From positions 930,001 through 994,000 of the forward strand of contig NZ_POYJ01000001.1 in assembly GCF_002895435.1 (NCBI RefSeq): 64,000 bases of DNA, given 5' to 3'. The notes under the pieces are model-generated. The model saw only the letters and a list, made by a program, of their open reading frames with translations. It was not told the origin of the DNA and did not search any database. Source of the stretch: Aquimarina sediminis. Its GTDB lineage: Bacteria > Bacteroidota > Bacteroidia > Flavobacteriales > Flavobacteriaceae. This document shows positions 59,681-64,000 of the stretch, piece after piece; position 1 is the stretch's first letter, and every line of letters begins with the position of its first letter. A program made the position numbers and the translations under genes.

Positions 59681-60019
59681 ATGCAATTAACCTCATTATC
59701 TAAAGACCTTACATACGGAGATAAAAAACCGGTAATAACAAAATTAATAGAAAACGATGCCACGAAAGAGATTAGAATAGTCTTTAAAAAAGGGCAAGAA
59801 ATGAAAGAGCATAAGACTATGTTTCCTATAACAGTTGAGATTTTTGAAGGCGAAATAGGTTTTGGAGTTAATAATGTTACACATATCTTAAAAAAAGGCG
59901 ATATTATATCATTAGACCCAAATATCAGTCATAATCTAGTTGCATCTGAAGATAGTATTGTAAGGCTTTCTCTTTCCAAAAATGATTCGGTTCAAAGAGT
60001 AAAAAACGTAAACAAATAA
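59681..60019 (+). CDS. Single-domain cupin protein
   Basis: 112 residues. Cupin motifs are partly present: KKGQEMKEHKTMFPITVEIFEG (His, Glu) and ILKKGDIISLDPNISHNLVASED (His), giving a plausible metal site. Small cupins of this type are often regulated with NO or oxygen response genes. It is divergent from the ferredoxin gene and shares its operator. The enzyme activity, if any, is unknown. Its stop lies 7 bp from the stop of mgsA, which is convergent. Confidence 0.82.
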   Translation: MQLTSLSKDLTYGDKKPVITKLIENDATKEIRIVFKKGQEMKEHKTMFPITVEIFEGEIGFGVNNVTHILKKGDIISLDPNISHNLVASEDSIVRLSLSKNDSVQRVKNVNK

Positions 60020-60026
60020 TTATGTT

Positions 60027-60389
60027 CTACAATCCTTTAAGCAATAACTCTGCTGTCGCTGGGTTAGTAGCAAGAGGTACATCATAAACATCACAGAGTC
60101 TCATTAACATAAAAATATCAGGCTCATGAGGATGCTTTGCCAAAGGGTCTCTAAAAAAGATAACCATATCTACTTTTTTCTCTGCTACCGCTGCAGCTAT
60201 TTGTGCATCTCCTCCTAATGGTCCTGATAATAGCGCTTCTACTTCAAAGCCTGCTCTTTTTGCCTTTTCACCAGTGGTGCCAGTGGAGATTAGTTTTATA
60301 TTTTTTGAGTGAAGTAATTGGTTATGTTCATTAAGAAACTGAACCATCTCTGCCTTCTTGCCATCATGTGCTATTATTGCTATTATCAT
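60027..60389 (-). CDS. mgsA: Methylglyoxal synthase
   Basis: 120 residues, shorter than the E. coli enzyme (152) but with all core motifs: IAHDGKKAEMVQF, ISTGTTGEKA, LSGPLGGDAQIAAAVAE, VIFFRDPLAKHPHEPD and LATNPATAELLL. It makes methylglyoxal from dihydroxyacetone phosphate, a bypass when phosphate is short. It follows pfkA by 45 bp in the same orientation, so a glycolytic enzyme and its overflow valve are co-transcribed. Confidence 0.93.
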   Translation of the reverse strand: MIIAIIAHDGKKAEMVQFLNEHNQLLHSKNIKLISTGTTGEKAKRAGFEVEALLSGPLGGDAQIAAAVAEKKVDMVIFFRDPLAKHPHEPDIFMLMRLCDVYDVPLATNPATAELLLKGL

Positions 60390-60434
60390 ATGTGTGCGTT
60401 TACAAGTTTGTTAGTTTTCAATAATTTAGTGGGC

Positions 60435-61421
60435 TTAAGTAGAAAGAATATCTGAAATTCGTAATAGTTCCTTGTTAATTTCATGTGCTTCTTTAAAATC
60501 TTTATCAAAACTTGTAAAGGTAATTCTATTGTTTACTATTCCCACCATTACATTTTTTTCACCATCCAGAAGTAACTCTACAGCTTTTACACATAGCCTA
60601 CTTGCTAATGTTCTATCAAAACATGAAGGAGTTCCTCCTCTTTGCATGTGCCCTAAAACAGTAACCCTCACATCATAATCTGGTAAATTCTCTGTCACAT
60701 AATCGGCTAGTTCATATACATTTTTTCCTATTTTATCACCTTCACTAACAACGACTATACTAGAAGATTTTCCTGAGCGTTTACTACGTTTTAGGGATTC
60801 TAATAGTCGATCGAGTCCGAGATCTTCTTCTGGAATAAGAATCTCTTCTGCTCCTGCTCCAACTCCACTATTTAAAGCTATAAATCCAGCATCTCTCCCC
60901 ATGACTTCAATAAAAAAAAGTCTATTATGCGAACTGGCAGTATCTCTAATTTTATCAATAGCATCTACTACAGTATTTAAAGCAGTATCATAACCTATAG
61001 TAAAATTAGTACCGGAAATATCATTATCAATAGTTCCAGGAACTCCTATAACAGGAATATCAAATTCATCACTAAAAACTTTACCTCCTCTAAAGGTTCC
61101 ATCACCCCCGATTAACACCATAGCATCTACCCCAGCTTCTTTAAGGTTAGCCGCCGCCTTTTTTCTACCTTCTACTGTCCTAAAATCTGCAGATCTTGCA
61201 GATTTAAGTATGGTTCCGCCCTTACTAATAATATTACGAACACTACGGGCAGTCATCGTGCAATAATCTCCTTCGATCATTCCTTGATAGCCTCTATAAA
61301 AACCAATACATTTTACATTATAGTATGCACAAGCTCTTGCAACTGCTCTTATGGCAGCATTCATACCAGGTGCATCACCTCCTGAGGTCATGACACCAAT
61401 TGTTCTAATTTCTTTGGCCAT
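60435..61421 (-). CDS. pfkA: 6-phosphofructokinase
   Basis: 328 residues. Family motifs are intact: TSGGDAPGMNAAIRAVARA, VLIGGDGTFRGG, GVPGTIDNDISGTNFTIGYDTAL with the catalytic Asp, EVMGRDAGFIALNSG and GHMQRGGTPSCFDR. It is ATP-dependent, as the GGDGT Gly indicates. It follows the tamB gene by 24 bp and precedes mgsA. Confidence 0.95.
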   Translation of the reverse strand: MAKEIRTIGVMTSGGDAPGMNAAIRAVARACAYYNVKCIGFYRGYQGMIEGDYCTMTARSVRNIISKGGTILKSARSADFRTVEGRKKAAANLKEAGVDAMVLIGGDGTFRGGKVFSDEFDIPVIGVPGTIDNDISGTNFTIGYDTALNTVVDAIDKIRDTASSHNRLFFIEVMGRDAGFIALNSGVGAGAEEILIPEEDLGLDRLLESLKRSKRSGKSSSIVVVSEGDKIGKNVYELADYVTENLPDYDVRVTVLGHMQRGGTPSCFDRTLASRLCVKAVELLLDGEKNVMVGIVNNRITFTSFDKDFKEAHEINKELLRISDILST

Positions 61422-61445
61422 TTAATGTTTTATATAGTATAAAAA

Positions 61446-64000
61446 TTACTCCTTCTTATTGGTAAAGTTAATAAAACTTGGAGTATCAATTTTGGTAGTA
61501 TCCTTTGGCTTAGGAATAGAATCTTTTGCCTTTTTATTTTTGAAAATCTTTGTCCAAAGTTCATTAAAATTATCAAAATCTACTGAGTAAGACAATCCTA
61601 TTCCTTGTTCATATCCTTGATTTCCTGTACCGACAAATTGAATTGTATTTTCTCTATTAAAAATTTTACCTCTCAAGGATCCATCTTTATTAAAAAGATA
61701 TTCTACCTCTACATCTCCAACGACATTAGATTCATTAACTCCTCCTATCGGAACTCCTACCCTGCCATTAATAAGAATACGATTACTAATCTGGGTAGAG
61801 AGTGTCAAACCAAATTGGTCGGCATCTTCTTGATCCAAAGAGCGCACTCCTTGCACATAATTTAATCCCACTTGAAACTTATCATCTTCGTCAGAAAATA
61901 TTCCATTAAACAAGCTAGATGCTCTTTCTGCAACCAAACCACCTGTAAGTGCATTAGCATCAAAAGTTCCGTTATAAAATTGCCCTGAAGAAACCAAAGA
62001 AAGCGCTTGTAGCTCCTTATTAGATTGATCACTCAATATATAATCCAATTCGCTTTTTATTACAGAACTCAAGTTAGGAAACTCTATATTAAAATTAACA
62101 TCTGGTTGAATTAATTCTCCCTGTAGATCTATAACTACTTCTATAGGTATTTTTCGATTTATTGAGGAATTCTCCAACAATATAGCTGGGTTAGCTTCAG
62201 TTTTATATACAGCACTAAGATCCAAAACTGCTCTGGTTGGGCTTCCGTCCCAGTTAATTGTTCCACCATCTCTTACGGTAAATAATTTCTCTACAAATGC
62301 TCCATATCTAAAATTATATGTTCCTTGGTATGCCACAAAATCCCCCCACATATTAAATTTTCCATTAGTATTGATTTCTATAAGTAGAGTCCCAGCTCCA
62401 CGCCCTTTTAATGAACTACCTGTATTTTTATCAACAACAATCTCTACCTCAGCATTATCATTAACATCCAAATCAAATTTCAACTCTAATCCCTTTATAT
62501 CGTCAAGTACAATTTCTTTTCCTTCTAATCTAGCGCGTTTTTCTTCTGGACTTAGAAAATGTATATACGAGTTATCACCAATGGTTTCTAGTTCATTAAG
62601 TGGTATTTTAAACACTGTTCCTTTTTCTGTAGTAGCATTTACTTCTATTACTAATTCATCAGTTAACCCTTTAATAGTTGCCTCCCCACTAATAAACCCT
62701 GTACCATAATATAAAGATTCTTCATCTTCTTGTGTATCTAAAACCAATAATCTATCACTAGCTAATAGTTCTAAGCCGAGTTCCCATTTAGAAAAACGAT
62801 GATGTCTTATATATCCCCCGAGCACCCCTTTTGTCATATATTTTGTATCAGTGATATTGATATTGTCAAAATTAAAGCTCTGATTTTGTAAAATTACTCT
62901 GGAGTTATTATCAAAATCAAGATCTACATTAAGATATGGCACCATAAGACCAGCCTTATCCAAATTAAGAACACCATCAATCGAGGGGTTTTTATAACTC
63001 CCAGAAATTCTAGCTTTTCCCGAAACATATCCTCTTATATCTGAAAAAACCCCAGCTGCTAGGGGACTAAACTCCGAAATATCAAATTCATCTAACTCTA
63101 GATCCACATCAATAGAAGAATTATCTTTTGAAACATTAATAATTCCTATTGTCGATAACGTTTTATGTTTTTCATTGTTAATCAGTCGAGTATTAATATT
63201 ATATTCTGTAAGGTCAGCGTTTCCGGCAACATTAACTCTTAACTCTCCCAAAGGTGTTTTATTAATCCCCAAATCTTTAATAATAATTCGAGAACTAGGA
63301 AAATAATTACCATTTTCTTGAAGAACAGATAAATCCCCATCTATTCTACCATTAAAATTCAAACTATCAATATTGGGAGTAATCTTATTAAGATCAACAT
63401 TCTCAAAGGTAGCTTTTAGATTCTTATAATCATTCCCTTCTGTAATACCATTGACCTTTATTTCTTCATCCATATAGCTAAGGATTATTGACCTTATATC
63501 TATACTTTTAAAATCATTATCAAAGATAATTTTATTGTTATCTTTTCTTTTGTCTTTATTGGCATACCAAGTATATCCTTTATAGGTAAAATCTGATTTT
63601 CGCAAACCAACTACAGAATTATTATCCTGATTTATGGTATGATAAAATTCGAGATTAAAATTATCCTTATTGTTTTTTCCTCCTTTAAATTCTGAGTGCA
63701 TAAACAAAGTATCCTTCAAGGTAACATTGATTAAGCTAAATTCAGAAACATCATAAAACTTAGAATCAATACTATCAATGGCTATATAGGTATTAAATAA
63801 TGGGTTTTTATTGTCGATCTGAACATCGACATCTTCCATAAAATTATCAAACGCCTTGATAGAGGGAGACTTAAAAGTAAGCTTAAACTCTGATTCATTA
63901 CTCTCTACTCTTCCTTTTATAATAGTATTGGGAGCGAATTCTATTTCTGGAAAGAATACGTCGACAATTTTATTATAAATATTAAAATCAAACTCCATAA
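61446..64000 (-). CDS. tamB: TamB-type translocation and assembly module protein, C-terminal part
   Basis: At least 850 residues, continuing beyond the right edge; the ATG at 63996-63998 is probably internal since family members are about 1,500 residues. The long beta-rich repeats (for example KGRGAGTLLIEINTNGKFNMWGDFVAYQGTYNFRYG) and the C-terminal DUF490 domain with GLVAERASSLFNGIFS and SNRILINGRVGVPIGG are diagnostic. TamB spans the periplasm and helps deliver lipids or outer membrane proteins. It leads the unit tamB-pfkA-mgsA. Confidence 0.9.
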   Translation of the reverse strand, partial: MEFDFNIYNKIVDVFFPEIEFAPNTIIKGRVESNESEFKLTFKSPSIKAFDNFMEDVDVQIDNKNPLFNTYIAIDSIDSKFYDVSEFSLINVTLKDTLFMHSEFKGGKNNKDNFNLEFYHTINQDNNSVVGLRKSDFTYKGYTWYANKDKRKDNNKIIFDNDFKSIDIRSIILSYMDEEIKVNGITEGNDYKNLKATFENVDLNKITPNIDSLNFNGRIDGDLSVLQENGNYFPSSRIIIKDLGINKTPLGELRVNVAGNADLTEYNINTRLINNEKHKTLSTIGIINVSKDNSSIDVDLELDEFDISEFSPLAAGVFSDIRGYVSGKARISGSYKNPSIDGVLNLDKAGLMVPYLNVDLDFDNNSRVILQNQSFNFDNINITDTKYMTKGVLGGYIRHHRFSKWELGLELLASDRLLVLDTQEDEESLYYGTGFISGEATIKGLTDELVIEVNATTEKGTVFKIPLNELETIGDNSYIHFLSPEEKRARLEGKEIVLDDIKGLELKFDLDVNDNAEVEIVVDKNTGSSLKGRGAGTLLIEINTNGKFNMWGDFVAYQGTYNFRYGAFVEKLFTVRDGGTINWDGSPTRAVLDLSAVYKTEANPAILLENSSINRKIPIEVVIDLQGELIQPDVNFNIEFPNLSSVIKSELDYILSDQSNKELQALSLVSSGQFYNGTFDANALTGGLVAERASSLFNGIFSDEDDKFQVGLNYVQGVRSLDQEDADQFGLTLSTQISNRILINGRVGVPIGGVNESNVVGDVEVEYLFNKDGSLRGKIFNRENTIQFVGTGNQGYEQGIGLSYSVDFDNFNELWTKIFKNKKAKDSIPKPKDTTKIDTPSFINFTNKKE

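Noticed and set aside
1..64000. tRNA or rRNA genes
   Set aside because: No cloverleaf-like sequence with a GGTTCRANYC-type arm and no rRNA-like segment was recognised in the gaps by eye; a covariance search could still find one.

Overview
The window comes from a member of the Bacteroidota, class Flavobacteriia, family Flavobacteriaceae (a marine, Aquimarina-like genus is my inference). The evidence is low GC, promoters of the TAnnTTTG type, no Shine-Dalgarno leaders, type IX secretion (T9SS) C-terminal sorting domains on two proteins, a Bacteroidota-type TssD (Hcp), and a core gene set typical of the family: nadC-rlmH, a DUF3822 gene next to rsmD, an MCE protein with a membrane Fe-S protein, lptD-ridA, and tamB-pfkA-mgsA.

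Layout. 1-5.2 kb holds housekeeping genes: two chalcone-isomerase-like secreted proteins, a YihY membrane protein, nadC, rlmH and a GH5-like enzyme with a sorting domain but no visible signal peptide. 5.4-5.6 kb is an array of seven hairpins. 5.7-10.2 kb is one minus-strand operon: an S41 peptidase, a sensor kinase, a response regulator and two small paralogous secreted proteins. 10.3-11.3 kb is a tandem array of a repeat that also occurs singly elsewhere. 11.4-15.2 kb holds a UbiA-like prenyltransferase, Maf, a lipoprotein, a pterin dehydratase and YebC. 15.2-30.9 kb is an accessory region. Its first part is repeat-rich DNA, followed by four AT-rich genes (a HEPN protein, a PD-(D/E)XK nuclease and two unknowns) separated by attC-like hairpins. 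Its second part (21.8-27.6 kb) is a type VI secretion effector-immunity array. 30.9-64 kb is mostly core: an FAD oxidoreductase, a KdsB-KdnB fusion, a RecD-like helicase, rsmD, a GH3/beta-lactamase fusion, Fe-S proteins, an MCE protein, an amidase, LptD, RidA, a PhoD-type phosphatase, a nitric oxide reductase locus, mgsA, pfkA and tamB.

The most notable system is the array at 21.8-27.6 kb. A complete effector fuses a TssD (Hcp) tube domain to a lipase-like domain with the triad Ser333/Asp360/His426. An overlapping lipoprotein gene, the presumed immunity gene, follows it. After that come several promoterless, start-less C-terminal toxin tails, each followed at once by another secreted, lipidated or membrane-bound candidate immunity gene. 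The first orphan tail is recognisably the end of the same lipase, including the His motif. Its junction with the next lipoprotein gene is the same ATGA overlap seen in the complete pair. The 3' ends of paralogous immunity genes are nearly identical while their 5' parts have diverged, which points to repeated recombination. This looks like the orphan toxin-immunity reservoirs of CDI and Rhs systems, here built on a TssD carrier of the Bacteroidota T6SS.

A second clear result is a predicted regulon at 59.1-59.7 kb. Two CRP/FNR-type palindromes lie about 42-44 bp upstream of the predicted start points of the nitric oxide reductase gene, a ferredoxin gene and a cupin gene. No tRNA, rRNA, CRISPR array or complete insertion sequence was recognised.
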